Part shown: one piece after another, positions 1 to 9,005 of the stretch
Layout of the letters: every line of letters starts with the position of its first letter
Numbering within the stretch: the first letter of the stretch is position 1
DNA from: Streptomyces sp. A0642
GTDB lineage: Bacteria > Actinomycetota > Actinomycetes > Streptomycetales > Streptomycetaceae
Length of the DNA stretch: 64,000 nt
Assembly: GCF_004795105.1 (NCBI RefSeq)
Contig: NZ_SSBL01000022.1
Location: 60,622-124,621, forward strand
Direction: 5' to 3'
Made by a program: the position numbers and the translations under genes
Notes under the pieces: generated by a model
Database searches by the model: none
What the model was told of the DNA's origin: nothing
Seen by the model: the letters and a program-made list of their open reading frames with translations, nothing else

Positions 1-285
1 CTTGATCGGCTTGCCGTTCTCGGCGGAGATCACCTGGGCGATCTCCTCGGTGCGCTCCGTCAGGCGCCGGGCCACGTGGTCGAGCGCGGCGGCGCGGACG
101 TGGGCCGGGGTGGCGGCGAACTCCTCGCGCACGGCGTGTGCGGCGGCGACGGCCTCCTCGACCTGGGCCTCGGTGGGCACGCTGACGGTGCCGACGAGAC
201 GCCCGTCCCAGGAGTTGGTGACGTCGAAGCTTTCCTCGCCGGTGGCCTCTCGGCCGGCCAGCCAGAAGGCGTGGGTGGAGGTCAT
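1..285 (-). CDS. Aldehyde dehydrogenase, N-terminal part (probable succinate-semialdehyde dehydrogenase), cut by window edge
   Basis: Only the first 95 codons are present; the rest lies left of base 1. The start MTSTHAFWLAGREATGEES and the text up to AQVISAENGKPIK have the layout of the NAD(P)-dependent aldehyde dehydrogenase superfamily: a short N-terminal strand, the GTVSVPTEAQVEEAVAAA helix, then the AxxISxENGKP segment. The catalytic Cys and Glu would be outside the window. It lies downstream of the pucR gene on the same strand, with gabT nearby. By inference it oxidises succinate semialdehyde made by GabT (a GabD role). The ATG at 285 has no convincing Shine-Dalgarno. Family assignment is secure; the substrate is inferred from context. 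Confidence 0.75.
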   Translation of the reverse strand, partial: MTSTHAFWLAGREATGEESFDVTNSWDGRLVGTVSVPTEAQVEEAVAAAHAVREEFAATPAHVRAAALDHVARRLTERTEEIAQVISAENGKPIK

Positions 286-411
286 GGAGGTTCCGGCCCT
301 TCGATGTCGTGGGGTGTTTCCGTTCCCCACCGTAGGGCCGACCCGTCCACCTGGCGTTTGTCCGGCATGGAGCACGCGGGAGCCGGGGTGCGCCGGTTTG
401 GCGGACACGGT

Positions 412-1980
412 CTACGGGGCTGCCGGGGGGCTCGCGACCTTGAGGGCGAGCCAGAGCTCCATCCGGACGTCCGTGTCGTCCAGCGAGCGGCCGAGGATCT
501 CCTCCACGCGTCGCATGCGGTAGCGCAGGGTGTGCCGGTGCACCCCGAGGTCCGCCGCGGCCGCGTCCCACTGGCCGTGGTGGGCGAGCCAGGCCCGCAG
601 GGAGGCCACGAGGTCGCCCCGGCCCTTGGCGTCGTGCTCGTACAGCGCGCGGAGCATGCCGTCGGCGAAGGCCCTGACCGCGTCGTCCGCGAGCAGCGGC
701 AGCACGGAACCGGCCGCCAGCTCCTCGTGCTCGACCAGGGCCCTGCCCCGGCGGCGGGCGACCGAGAGTGCCTGTTCGGCCTGCTTGTACGCCGCCGAGA
801 CGGCGATCGGTCCCGCCGGGGCGGAGAGGCCGACGACCACTTCCGCGTCCTGCGCGGACGGCTCGCGCGAAGGCGCGGCCTCCTGGGCCTCCGCGTAGGC
901 GGCGACGGCGGCGACCGCGGCGCCTCCGTCGGCGGCCAGCACCACGAGGCGGTCGCCCTCGGGCACCATCAGCAGCGTCTCGCCGGACCGGGCGGCGGCG
1001 GTCTCCATGGCCTCGGTCAGCTGACCGGTGGTCGAGGGTTCGGCGGCCTCGGCGATGAGCAGCCGGAAGGGCGCGTCGAGCAGCCCGCCGTACAGGTCCC
1101 CGGCGACGCCGCGCGCGTGGTCGGGCTGGCCGGCCAGGAGCATGCGCAGCACGGCGGCGCCGAGTCGCTGCTCGGCGCCCTGGAGGGAGCGGGAGCGGGC
1201 CGTGGTGAGGGTGAGCAGGGCGACGGCCGAGTGGACCGCGTAGCGCTCCGCGGTGCCGAGCGCCGCACCGGTGCCCACGGCGAGTGCGCCGCGGACCCGT
1301 CGGCCGGTGCCGAGGGACTGGAGCTCGACGCGGTCGTCGGTGTCGCCGACGACGACGCTGGCCGGCGCGGGGCGCTCGCGCAGCCGTTCCACGTCGGCGG
1401 TGAGCCGGGCGGCGCGGCGGGCCGCCCAGTCGGGGGCGGCGGCCACCACGGCGCCGGAGGCGTCGTAGAGCGCGGCCCAGCCGTCGACGGTCGCGGCGAG
1501 ACGGGTGAGGAGTTCGGCGGGGCCGTCCCCGGCGAGGGCCGCTCTGGTGAGTTCCCGCTGGGCTTCGAAACCCGCGGTGACGGCCCGGTACTGGTCGGCG
1601 GCGATCTCCGAGGAGACGGCCTTCGCGATGGCGAGGAACGGCGTGCGGCGCGGCACTTCCAGCAGGGGCAGCCCGGCCTCCTCGGCGGCGTCGACGAGGG
1701 GCTGCGGCACGTCGTCGTAGTTCACCCCGACGGCGAAGCCGAGCCCGACCACTCCGGCGCCGGCCAGCCGTCGCACGTACCGCCGCATGACCTCCGGGTT
1801 CTCGGCGTCGAGGTTGGTCGCGGTGACCAGGAGCAGCTCCCCGCCCTCCATGTAGGGGACGGGGTCGGCCAGCTCACTGGCGTGCGCCCAGCGCACGGGC
1901 GCGTCGAGCCGGTCCGCCCCCGCACGCACCGTGAGTTTGAGCGCCGAGTGCTGGACGAGCGAGGCGAGAGTGGGGGGCAT
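412..1980 (-). CDS. PucR/CdaR-family transcriptional regulator of the GABA locus
   Basis: A 522-residue protein with the three-part layout of the PucR family. An N-terminal PucR domain occupies roughly residues 1-125 (starting MPPTLASLVQHSALKL). A CdaR GGDEF-like middle follows. A C-terminal helix-turn-helix lies near residues 465-505, with WDAAAADLGVHRHTLRYRM as its core. Translation could begin about 30 codons upstream at 2070, but MPPTLASL at 1980 is the usual family start and is chosen here. The aldehyde dehydrogenase follows 126 bases downstream on the same strand, and gabT lies 2.9 kb away, so it probably controls GABA degradation, perhaps with GABA or a semialdehyde as inducer. A palindrome at 2043-2059 upstream may be an autoregulatory site. 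Confidence 0.88.
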   Translation of the reverse strand: MPPTLASLVQHSALKLTVRAGADRLDAPVRWAHASELADPVPYMEGGELLLVTATNLDAENPEVMRRYVRRLAGAGVVGLGFAVGVNYDDVPQPLVDAAEEAGLPLLEVPRRTPFLAIAKAVSSEIAADQYRAVTAGFEAQRELTRAALAGDGPAELLTRLAATVDGWAALYDASGAVVAAAPDWAARRAARLTADVERLRERPAPASVVVGDTDDRVELQSLGTGRRVRGALAVGTGAALGTAERYAVHSAVALLTLTTARSRSLQGAEQRLGAAVLRMLLAGQPDHARGVAGDLYGGLLDAPFRLLIAEAAEPSTTGQLTEAMETAAARSGETLLMVPEGDRLVVLAADGGAAVAAVAAYAEAQEAAPSREPSAQDAEVVVGLSAPAGPIAVSAAYKQAEQALSVARRRGRALVEHEELAAGSVLPLLADDAVRAFADGMLRALYEHDAKGRGDLVASLRAWLAHHGQWDAAAADLGVHRHTLRYRMRRVEEILGRSLDDTDVRMELWLALKVASPPAAP

Positions 1981-2042
1981 GGGATCCGGGGGCCTTTGGG
2001 AGGGGGAGATTTCGCCGTCCCGTATGAACGGCCACCACCGAT

Positions 2043-2059
2043 TCTGCCAGGTTGGCAGA
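2043..2059. promoter_or_regulatory. Palindromic operator candidate upstream of the pucR gene
   Basis: Perfect inverted repeat TCTGCCA-GGT-TGGCAGA (7-base arms, 3-base centre), 63 bases upstream of the chosen pucR start. Its size and place fit a dimeric regulator site, possibly the PucR protein itself. No binding data; inference only. Confidence 0.45.
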
Positions 2060-2148
2060 GTCCCCGTCACCGCCGTACGGACCCGGCGGCCTCGGTCAGC
2101 TCAGCCGGGGCGGCGAGCCCGCCGTCACCGCTCCCGCCGTGCGGGCCG

Positions 2149-4596
2149 TCATCCGCCCAGCCGCACCAGGAGCGGCGGCGCGTGTTCGCCGTCGACCGTG
2201 GTGAGGGAGAGGACCGCGTGGCCGACGGGCAGCTCGTACGCCAGACCGGAGGCGGACCACCGTTCCCGCTCGACCTGGCGCACGGTCACCGCGTCCGTGG
2301 TGACGGCCTTGCCGGTGGCCAGCTTCCGCAGGGCGTGCAGGGCGCGGGTGAGCGGCTGGTCGGCGAAGACGCCGTGCTGGGCGACCTCGCGCACCTCCAC
2401 CCACTCCTTGCCCCAGGCCTCGGAGAAGCGTTTGCCGTCCCAGGTGGTGACGCCGGGGAAGGCCATGGTGCAGCCGACCGCGCCGAGCAGTGCCGTGTGC
2501 AGCTCCTCGGGGACGTCGTCGAGCGTACGGAGGGTGAGGACGGCCCCGGCGTTGACGGAACGCAGCCGGCGGATGCGCCGGACGGTTTCGGCGGTGAGGG
2601 TGTGGGTCGCGTCGTCCAGGACCAGGCAGACGAAGAGCGAACGATCCGAGCGGGCCGCGGTGATCGCGTGGAACTGGGCGAGGACGATCCGGGCCAGCAC
2701 CCGGGAAGCCTCGGCGTGGGCGCGTTCCGGCAGTTCGATGCGGACCCGCAGGGGATGCCGTTCCAGGGAGCGCAGCGAGAACGGGCGGGCGCCGGGCCCG
2801 GTGGCGAAGAACCCGGCGAAGGCGGGCCGGTCGAGCACGGCGATCCGGTCGGCGAGGACGGCGGCGGGGTCGCCGGCGCCGGCCGCCTGCCGCTGCCGGG
2901 CGTCCAGCTCGCGCAGCATCGCGCGGTCACCCGCCGCCTCCAGGGCCTCGCGCAGTCCGCCGAGCGCGGTCGCGGAGCATTCGAGGAGTTCGCGGAGTTC
3001 GGGTACGGCGGGGAAGACGCCGTGGACGGCGCGGTAGGGGCCGAGCAGCTGGCCGAGCGCGGTCGCCGCCCGCCGGGTGTCCAGGGCGGGCAGGTCGCCA
3101 GCGAGTCCCTCGGCGAGGGCGGCCGCCGCCTCGTCGGGATCGGTCGTCCCGCCGTACAGGTCGAAGTCGTGCGCGGACGCGGGGTCGCCGATCCGGATGA
3201 CGACGTCGTAGGCCCCGTCCGGCCCGAGCCGGTCGCCGGCCCCGCCGACGGCGAGCACGGCCGCCTGGCCGGTGAGCGCCCGCAGGGCGAGGGACTCGAC
3301 GACGGGCCGCACGACCCGTTCCGTCTTCCCCGAGCCGGGCGGTCCGACGACCAGCAGCGAGGTGCCCAGGGACGCGGGTTCCAGGGCCATGCCCGTGCCG
3401 CGTCGCGCGTAGGGGTTGCGCGGGTCGTCGGCGCAGGCGCCGATCCGGACCTGGCCGGTGAGCGGATCGTGTACGGCGGTCCGCCGGGGCAGGTCACGGC
3501 GCCCTGAGGGGTGGAGGAAGGCGTCGGCGCCCTTGCGCAGCACCGTCTCCGTGAAGGAGGCGCGCAGGTCGGAGTGGGCCCGGGCGGCGCCCCAGGCGTG
3601 GCGCAGCCGGACGCAGTCGATGTCGTTCAGCCGGTCGGCGTGCACGGCGGCGGTGAGCGCCTCGGCCGCTTCCGTGCTGCCGGCGGCCCGCAGTTCGGGC
3701 CAGCCGGCGCGGTCGGGGCCGGCCTGCGCGGGAGAGGTCAGCGGCTGCTGCGGAGCGTGCTCCCCGCGCCCTCGCAGGGTGCGGAGCGCCGTCGGCCACT
3801 GGCCGGTTCTGGCGAAGGGCCACACGATGGCGGTGCCGATCACGGCGTAGGCCACGATCGAGACGAAGAGCGCGACGTACTGGTTGCCGCCGCCCTGCAT
3901 CCAGCTGGTCGGCACCGCGGGCAGGACGATGTCGGCGAGCGGCACCCGCCGCGTCCAGACCAGCCAGACGGCGAGTACCGCGCCGGACGCCGAGAGCAGC
4001 AGCCTGGCCCGGTCCAGGCGGGGGCCGGCGAAGTACCGGAAGACGTGGGCCCAGCCGCCGATCCGCGCGGCCCAGAAGCCCAGGCCGAGGACGAGGACCT
4101 GGTAGTAGAGCGTGGTGGAGTTGACCACCAGCGCCGGCGCGTCCTCCTTGAGTCCTCCGAAGGACCACCACTCGGGGCCGGTGATGATCTCGATCGGCTT
4201 GGAGACGTAGGGAACCGCCCGCTCCGTGAGCAGCAGCCACAGCAGGAGCCACAGGGCCATCGTGGCGGCCGGGCCCACCAGTGAGGGGCGCGGTGGCCGC
4301 TCGGCGGGCCGTGGCGCGTGCGCGTACCGCCACACGCCCGCCTCGGCCGCGGGGCGCGGCGCGTTCAGCCACTCGGCCGTGGCCGAACGCGGGCCGGCCG
4401 GCCGGATCTGTCCCGGGGGCGTCGCCGGCCGCTCCGGGACGGCGGACCGGGCGGCGGGCGGGGGGACGGCCGGAGGGAACGCGGGCGGGGCTGCGGGCGG
4501 CGGACCGGCCGGGTGGGGCACGGAGCTCCCGGGCCGGCCGTCCGGCGGCTGCGCACCCCGCGTGCCCCGGGTGCCGTGCGTGCCTTCGTTGTCCAT
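2149..4596 (-). CDS. Orphan VirD4/TraG-like membrane ATPase
   Basis: An 815-residue protein. The first 75 or so residues are Pro/Gly/Ala-rich and likely cytoplasmic. About four hydrophobic segments follow, for example MALWLLLWLLL, YYQVLVLGLGFWAARIGGW and VALFVSIVAYAVIGTAIVW. The C-terminal half is a nucleotide-binding domain with Walker A GPPGSGKT near residues 418-425 and a Walker B-like LFVCLVLDD near 660. This is the architecture of type IV secretion coupling proteins. No relaxase, VirB4 or pilus gene is visible nearby, so a conjugation role is not supported. It is read away from the divergent gabT. The start ATG at 4596 follows a GGGGG stretch 9 bases upstream. Cargo and function are unknown. 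Confidence 0.75.
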   Translation of the reverse strand: MDNEGTHGTRGTRGAQPPDGRPGSSVPHPAGPPPAAPPAFPPAVPPPAARSAVPERPATPPGQIRPAGPRSATAEWLNAPRPAAEAGVWRYAHAPRPAERPPRPSLVGPAATMALWLLLWLLLTERAVPYVSKPIEIITGPEWWSFGGLKEDAPALVVNSTTLYYQVLVLGLGFWAARIGGWAHVFRYFAGPRLDRARLLLSASGAVLAVWLVWTRRVPLADIVLPAVPTSWMQGGGNQYVALFVSIVAYAVIGTAIVWPFARTGQWPTALRTLRGRGEHAPQQPLTSPAQAGPDRAGWPELRAAGSTEAAEALTAAVHADRLNDIDCVRLRHAWGAARAHSDLRASFTETVLRKGADAFLHPSGRRDLPRRTAVHDPLTGQVRIGACADDPRNPYARRGTGMALEPASLGTSLLVVGPPGSGKTERVVRPVVESLALRALTGQAAVLAVGGAGDRLGPDGAYDVVIRIGDPASAHDFDLYGGTTDPDEAAAALAEGLAGDLPALDTRRAATALGQLLGPYRAVHGVFPAVPELRELLECSATALGGLREALEAAGDRAMLRELDARQRQAAGAGDPAAVLADRIAVLDRPAFAGFFATGPGARPFSLRSLERHPLRVRIELPERAHAEASRVLARIVLAQFHAITAARSDRSLFVCLVLDDATHTLTAETVRRIRRLRSVNAGAVLTLRTLDDVPEELHTALLGAVGCTMAFPGVTTWDGKRFSEAWGKEWVEVREVAQHGVFADQPLTRALHALRKLATGKAVTTDAVTVRQVERERWSASGLAYELPVGHAVLSLTTVDGEHAPPLLVRLGG

Positions 4597-4899
4597 GAAC
4601 CGTTGCCCCCTGACCAGCCCGGGTCCGACCGCTGCCCGCTCAATCTAGTGCCTGGACAGGGTCCGTTGAGGAATGCGCCCGGACCGTGGAAGGAGACGGG
4701 CGGCCGGCCCTCTTCCGTACCGCCCGCCTACCGCAGTCCCCGCCGCCCGGCACGGCCTCCCGGGCCCTCCGTCCCGCCTTCTGTCCGTCGCGGACAAGGA
4801 CACGCGCTCCACCACTCCCGTTCGGAGCATGCCGGACCCCCCTCCCCGCCCCTAGCCTGCAGAAACAGAAGCGTCCGAAACACCCCCCAGGAGCCCCGC
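4597..4899. other. Divergent intergenic region with inverted repeat
   Basis: 303 bases between the VirD4-like gene and gabT, presumed to hold both promoters. An inverted repeat TGTCCG-TCG-CGGACA lies at 4782-4796. With its flank it reads TCTGTCC on the left, which resembles the TCTGCCA half-site in front of the pucR gene. I could not place a convincing -35/-10 pair. Confidence 0.35.
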
Positions 4900-6240
4900 A
4901 TGACCGCAATTCCGCAGGAGCGCCGCGTCGTCACCGCCATTCCCGGCCCGAAGTCCGCGGAGCTGCAGGCCCGCCGCCTCGCGGCGGTCGCCGCAGGTGT
5001 GGGCTCCACCCTGCCGGTCTTCACGGCCCGTGCGGGCGGCGGGATCATCGAGGACGTGGACGGGAACCGTCTGATCGACTTCGGTTCCGGCATCGCCGTG
5101 ACGTCCGTCGGCGCCTCCGCCGAGGCCGTCGTGCGCCGCGCCTCCGCCCAGCTCGCGGACTTCACCCACACCTGTTTCATGGTCACGCCGTACGAGGGGT
5201 ACGTCGAGGTCTGCGAGCAGCTCGCCGAGCTCACCCCGGGCGACCACGCGAAGAAGTCCGCCCTGTTCAACTCGGGCGCCGAGGCCGTCGAGAACGCGGT
5301 GAAGATCGCCCGTGCCTACACCAAGCGCACCGCGGTCGTCGTCTTCGACCACGGCTACCACGGCCGGACCAACCTCACCATGGCGCTGACGGCGAAGAAC
5401 ATGCCGTACAAGCAGGGCTTCGGCCCCTTCGCGCCCGAGGTCTACCGCGTGCCGGTGGCGTACGGCTACCGCTGGCCGACCGGTGCCGAGAACGCCGGTG
5501 CGGAGGCCTCCGCGCAGGCCATCGACGAGATCACCAAGCAGATCGGCGCGGAGAACGTCGCCGCGATCATCATCGAGCCGGTCCTCGGCGAGGGCGGCTT
5601 CATCGAGCCGGCCAAGGGCTTCCTGCCGGCGATCGCGCAGTTCGCCAAGGACAACGGCATCGTCTTCGTCGCCGACGAGATCCAGTCCGGCTTCTGCCGC
5701 ACCGGCCAGTGGTTCGCCTGCGAGGACGAGGGCATCGTCCCGGACCTGATCACGACCGCCAAGGGCATCGCCGGCGGCCTTCCGCTGTCGGCCGTGACCG
5801 GCCGCGCCGAGATCATGGACGCGGCGCACGCCGGCGGCCTCGGCGGCACGTACGGCGGGAACCCGGTCGCCTGCGCGGGCGCGCTCGGCTCCATCGAGAC
5901 GATGCGCGAGCTGGACCTGAACGGCAAGGCCAAGCGCATCGAGGAGGTCATGAAGGGCCGGCTCGCCGAGATGCAGTCGAAGCTGCCGAACGGCGACCTG
6001 ATCGGCGACATCCGCGGCCGCGGGGCGATGATCGCGATCGAGCTCGTGAAGTCCGGCACGAAGGACCCGAACCCGGAGGCTGCCGCGCGGCTCGCGAAGG
6101 CCTGCCACGCCGAGGGCGTCCTCGTCCTCACCTGCGGCACGTACGGGAACGTCCTGCGCTTCCTGCCGCCGCTGGTGATCGGTGAGGACCTGCTGAACGA
6201 GGGCCTCGACGTCCTCGAGCAGGCGTTCGCCGGAGTCTGA
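4900..6240 (+). CDS. gabT: 4-aminobutyrate--2-oxoglutarate transaminase
   Basis: A 446-residue class III PLP-dependent aminotransferase that converts GABA plus 2-oxoglutarate to succinate semialdehyde plus glutamate. Family signatures include LFNSGAEAVENAVKIAR (phosphate-binding region), the VVFDHGYHGRTNLTMALT segment, FVADEIQSGFCRTG with the cofactor-ring Asp, and LITTAKGIAGGLPLSAV with the PLP lysine at about residue 288. Start ATG 4900 follows CAGGAG at 4889-4894. It is monocistronic on the plus strand and diverges from the VirD4-like gene. The aldehyde dehydrogenase and PucR gene to the left complete a GABA shunt, and the two polyamine loci to the right would supply GABA. Confidence 0.93.
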   Translation: MTAIPQERRVVTAIPGPKSAELQARRLAAVAAGVGSTLPVFTARAGGGIIEDVDGNRLIDFGSGIAVTSVGASAEAVVRRASAQLADFTHTCFMVTPYEGYVEVCEQLAELTPGDHAKKSALFNSGAEAVENAVKIARAYTKRTAVVVFDHGYHGRTNLTMALTAKNMPYKQGFGPFAPEVYRVPVAYGYRWPTGAENAGAEASAQAIDEITKQIGAENVAAIIIEPVLGEGGFIEPAKGFLPAIAQFAKDNGIVFVADEIQSGFCRTGQWFACEDEGIVPDLITTAKGIAGGLPLSAVTGRAEIMDAAHAGGLGGTYGGNPVACAGALGSIETMRELDLNGKAKRIEEVMKGRLAEMQSKLPNGDLIGDIRGRGAMIAIELVKSGTKDPNPEAAARLAKACHAEGVLVLTCGTYGNVLRFLPPLVIGEDLLNEGLDVLEQAFAGV

Positions 6241-6378
6241 TCCACCGGCCCGCCCCCGGGCGTTTCCTCCGGGGATGTCCCCGCCCGCGTGAGGGTCTGT
6301 GAAGAACGTGTGCGGGGGCGATGGCGGGATACCGTTCCCGCTGTCGGTCACCCATCGCCTGACGTACGGTTTCCGCAG

Positions 6379-7197
6379 ATGAGAGAAACACCCCGCCCGC
6401 AGGGGACTGCGGGCGACGCCGGGCCGGAGCTTCCCCAGCGCCGTCCTGGTTGTGCCTTCGCGCACGCCACTGGGGCCTCCGGCTCCGGAACTCCTCACCG
6501 ATCGGATGGCCGCCCGCCCCACACCCCCCGGGGCGCGCGGCGACCCGATCCCACCGTCCGGCCCGGAACAACCCCCCCTGTCCCGGGCCGGACGGCCCTT
6601 TTCGTCTCGCTGGTGTCCGGCCTGTCGGCCGTGTTCGCCCTCACCACCTGGCAGATCGCGGCCGACGGGCCGCTGCGCCGCCTGGACGAGCGCGCCGGCC
6701 GGGCCCTCGCCGGAGGCGGCCCCGCGGGGCTCACCGAATTCCTGGCCGATCTCGGCAACATGCAGGTCGCGCTGCCCGCCCTGGGCTGCGCGATCGTCTG
6801 GGCCCTGGTGCGCGGGGAGCGCAGGGCTCCTCTGCTCGCCGCCCTGGCCATGGCCGCGGTGCCCCTGCTGGTCGTACCGCTCAAGGAGTGGATCGCCCGT
6901 CCGGGGCCGCTGACCGACGCCGTGGGCTACTACCCGTCCGGCCACGCGGCGACCGCCGCGGTCGCGTACGGTGCCGCGGCCTTCCTGCTCTCCCCGTACG
7001 TGCGGCGCGCATGGATGATGCCCGTCGCCGCCGTCCTGCTGACGGTGGCGACGGGCATCGGTCTGGTGCTGCGCGGCTACCACTGGCCGCTCGACGTGAC
7101 CGCCGGCTGGTGCCTGTGCGGAGTGCCGCTCGTGGCGCTGCGGGTGCTCGGCCGCCGCGTCGCTCGGGGCTTCGGGGCTGCTCAGCCGCCGAAGTAG
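6379..7197 (+). CDS. PAP2-superfamily membrane phosphatase
   Basis: A 272-residue multi-pass membrane protein. A long Pro/Arg-rich N-terminus is followed by membrane segments beginning TALFVSLVSGLSAVFAL. Acid-phosphatase motifs are visible: KEWIARPGP (motif 1, ending GP instead of the usual RP), YYPSGHAA at about 184-191 (motif 2) and RGYHWPLDVTAG near 232 (motif 3, with the nucleophilic His). Such enzymes hydrolyse lipid phosphates such as phosphatidic acid or undecaprenyl pyrophosphate at the membrane. The ATG at 6379 is chosen; an in-frame start exists at 6289. Its last 16 bases overlap the tail of the convergent chitinase gene. Confidence 0.85.
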   Translation: MRETPRPQGTAGDAGPELPQRRPGCAFAHATGASGSGTPHRSDGRPPHTPRGARRPDPTVRPGTTPPVPGRTALFVSLVSGLSAVFALTTWQIAADGPLRRLDERAGRALAGGGPAGLTEFLADLGNMQVALPALGCAIVWALVRGERRAPLLAALAMAAVPLLVVPLKEWIARPGPLTDAVGYYPSGHAATAAVAYGAAAFLLSPYVRRAWMMPVAAVLLTVATGIGLVLRGYHWPLDVTAGWCLCGVPLVALRVLGRRVARGFGAAQPPK

Positions 7198-9005
7198 GCG
7201 TCGAAGTTCTTCGAGAACTCCCCGTTGTTGAAGCGGTCCCAGTTGATGGACCAGGTCATCAGGCCGCGCAGCCCGGACCAGGTGCCGTGCGTGGCGTACG
7301 AGCCGCAGTCGGTCTTCTTCGTCAGGCAGTTCAGCGCCTTGTCGACCTCGGCCGGCGAGGTGTGTCCGTTGCCCGCCTGGGTGGAGGCCGGCAGGCCGAT
7401 CGCGACCTGGTCGGGGCGCAGACCGGGGAAGACCTTGGTCTGGTCGCCCGCGACCGGGAAGCCGGTCAGCAGCATGTCCGTCATCGCGATGTGGAAGTCG
7501 GCGCCGCCCATGGAGTGGTACTGGTTGTCCAGACCCATGATGGAGCCCGAGTTGTAGTCCTGGACGTGCAGCAGGGTGAGGTCGTCGCGCAGCGCGTGGA
7601 TCACCGGGAGGTAGGCCCCGGCGCGCGGGTCCTGGCCGCCCCACGGCCCGGAGCCGTAGTACTGGTAGCCGAGCTGCACGAAGAAGGTCTCGGGGGCCAT
7701 CGTCAGGACGAACTTCGCGCCGTACTTGGCCTTGAGGGTCTTCACCGCGGAGATCAGGTTGACGACGACGGGCGTGGTGGGGCTGCGGAAGTCGGTGTCA
7801 CCGGTGTTCAGCGACAGCGAGTGGCCCTCGAAGTCGATGTCCAGCCCGTCCAGGCCGTACTCGTCGATGATCTTGCTGACCGAGGAGACGAAGGTGTCCC
7901 GGGCGGCGGTGGTGGCGAGCTGCACCTGGCCGTTCTGGCCGCCGATGGAGATCAGCACCTTCTTCCCGGCGGCCTGCTTGGCCTTGATGGCCGCCTTGAA
8001 CTCGGCCACGGACTCGACGTTCGGGCATTCGGTGACCGGGCAGAGCGAGAAGCGGATGTCGCCGGAGGTGACGGAGGTCGGCTCGCCGAAGGCCAGGTCG
8101 ATGACGTCCCAGGAGTCCGGCACGTCCGCCATCCGGGTGTAGCCGGAGCCGTTGGCGAAGCTGGAGTGCAGATAGCCGACGAGCGCGTGGGCCGGCAGGC
8201 CGGAGCCGCCGCCCCCGCCGCCCGCCGTGGTGGTGGCGGAGACGGCGGCCGACTTCGCGGACTCGCCCGCCTCGTTGGTGGCGGTGACCTGGAAGCTGTA
8301 GGCGGTCGAGGCGGCCAGGCCCGTCACGGTCGCCGAGGTGCCGGTGGCCGAGAGGACCTTGGTGCCGCCCTGGTAGACGTTGTAGCCGGTGGCTCCCGCG
8401 GCGGCGGTCCAGGAGAGCGGGACCGAGGACGAGGTGGGTGTGCCGGCCCTGAGACCCGCGGGGACCGCCGGGAGCGAAACGGGGTCGCCGCCGGGGCCGA
8501 CGAGGCTGAGGTCGTCGGCGTAGTAGGCGGGGGTGCCGTACCAGCCGTGCGTGTAGACCTTGACCGAGGTGGTCGACGCACCGGTCTTGAAGGTGGTGGT
8601 GAGCTTCTGCCAGGCTCCGGCGGACTGCGTCCAGGTGGAGGCGTCCGTCGTGCCGGTGCCTTCCGCGCCCAGATAGACGTAACTGCCCTGCACCCAGGCG
8701 CTCAGCGTGTAGGTGGAGTCCGGCTTGACCGTCACGCTCTGGGAGCACTTGGCGTTGTCGCTGCCGGCCGGCGTCGCCTTCAGCGCCGAGGTGCCGCCGT
8801 GTACGGGCGAGCCGACGACGGCTCCGCTGCCGCCGGTACAGCTCCAGCCGGTCAGACCGGCCTCGAAGGTGCCGTTGCGCGCCAGTTCGGCATCGGCCGC
8901 ACGGGCGCCCGGCGCCGTGGCGGCCAGGCCGCCGACGGCCAGCAGGGCGGCCGAGAAGGCGGCCAGAAGTCCGGTCATGCGGGTGGGGGGTCCCGTGCGT
9001 TCCAC
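7182..9005 (-). CDS. Secreted GH18 chitinase with carbohydrate-binding and fibronectin III domains
   Basis: A 607-residue secreted enzyme. The signal peptide covers about residues 1-36 (hydrophobic LLAAFSAALLAVGGLAAT, then APGARA-AD). A jelly-roll carbohydrate-binding module follows (about 37-150: NGTFEAGLTGWSC, DNAKCSQSVTVKP), then a fibronectin III domain (about 160-250), a poly-Gly linker, and a GH18 barrel starting HALVGYLHSSF. The catalytic motif DGLDIDFEG places the proton-donor Glu at about residue 393. It degrades chitin to (GlcNAc)2. The GTG start at 9005 is supported by GGAGG five bases upstream. The promoter carries a DasR-like site, so repression by DasR and relief by glucosamine-6-phosphate is expected. 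Confidence 0.95.
   Translation of the reverse strand: MERTGPPTRMTGLLAAFSAALLAVGGLAATAPGARAADAELARNGTFEAGLTGWSCTGGSGAVVGSPVHGGTSALKATPAGSDNAKCSQSVTVKPDSTYTLSAWVQGSYVYLGAEGTGTTDASTWTQSAGAWQKLTTTFKTGASTTSVKVYTHGWYGTPAYYADDLSLVGPGGDPVSLPAVPAGLRAGTPTSSSVPLSWTAAAGATGYNVYQGGTKVLSATGTSATVTGLAASTAYSFQVTATNEAGESAKSAAVSATTTAGGGGGGSGLPAHALVGYLHSSFANGSGYTRMADVPDSWDVIDLAFGEPTSVTSGDIRFSLCPVTECPNVESVAEFKAAIKAKQAAGKKVLISIGGQNGQVQLATTAARDTFVSSVSKIIDEYGLDGLDIDFEGHSLSLNTGDTDFRSPTTPVVVNLISAVKTLKAKYGAKFVLTMAPETFFVQLGYQYYGSGPWGGQDPRAGAYLPVIHALRDDLTLLHVQDYNSGSIMGLDNQYHSMGGADFHIAMTDMLLTGFPVAGDQTKVFPGLRPDQVAIGLPASTQAGNGHTSPAEVDKALNCLTKKTDCGSYATHGTWSGLRGLMTWSINWDRFNNGEFSKNFDAYFGG

Noticed and set aside
76..3507. A very long plus-strand open frame (over 1,100 codons) across the pucR and VirD4-like genes
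   Set aside because: It is Gly/Arg-rich text with no domain, antisense to two well-supported genes; a normal by-product of high GC third positions.
2149..4596. VirD4-like gene considered as part of an integrative conjugative element
   Set aside because: No integrase, relaxase, att-type direct repeats, tRNA or composition shift around it; neighbours are conserved chromosomal genes.
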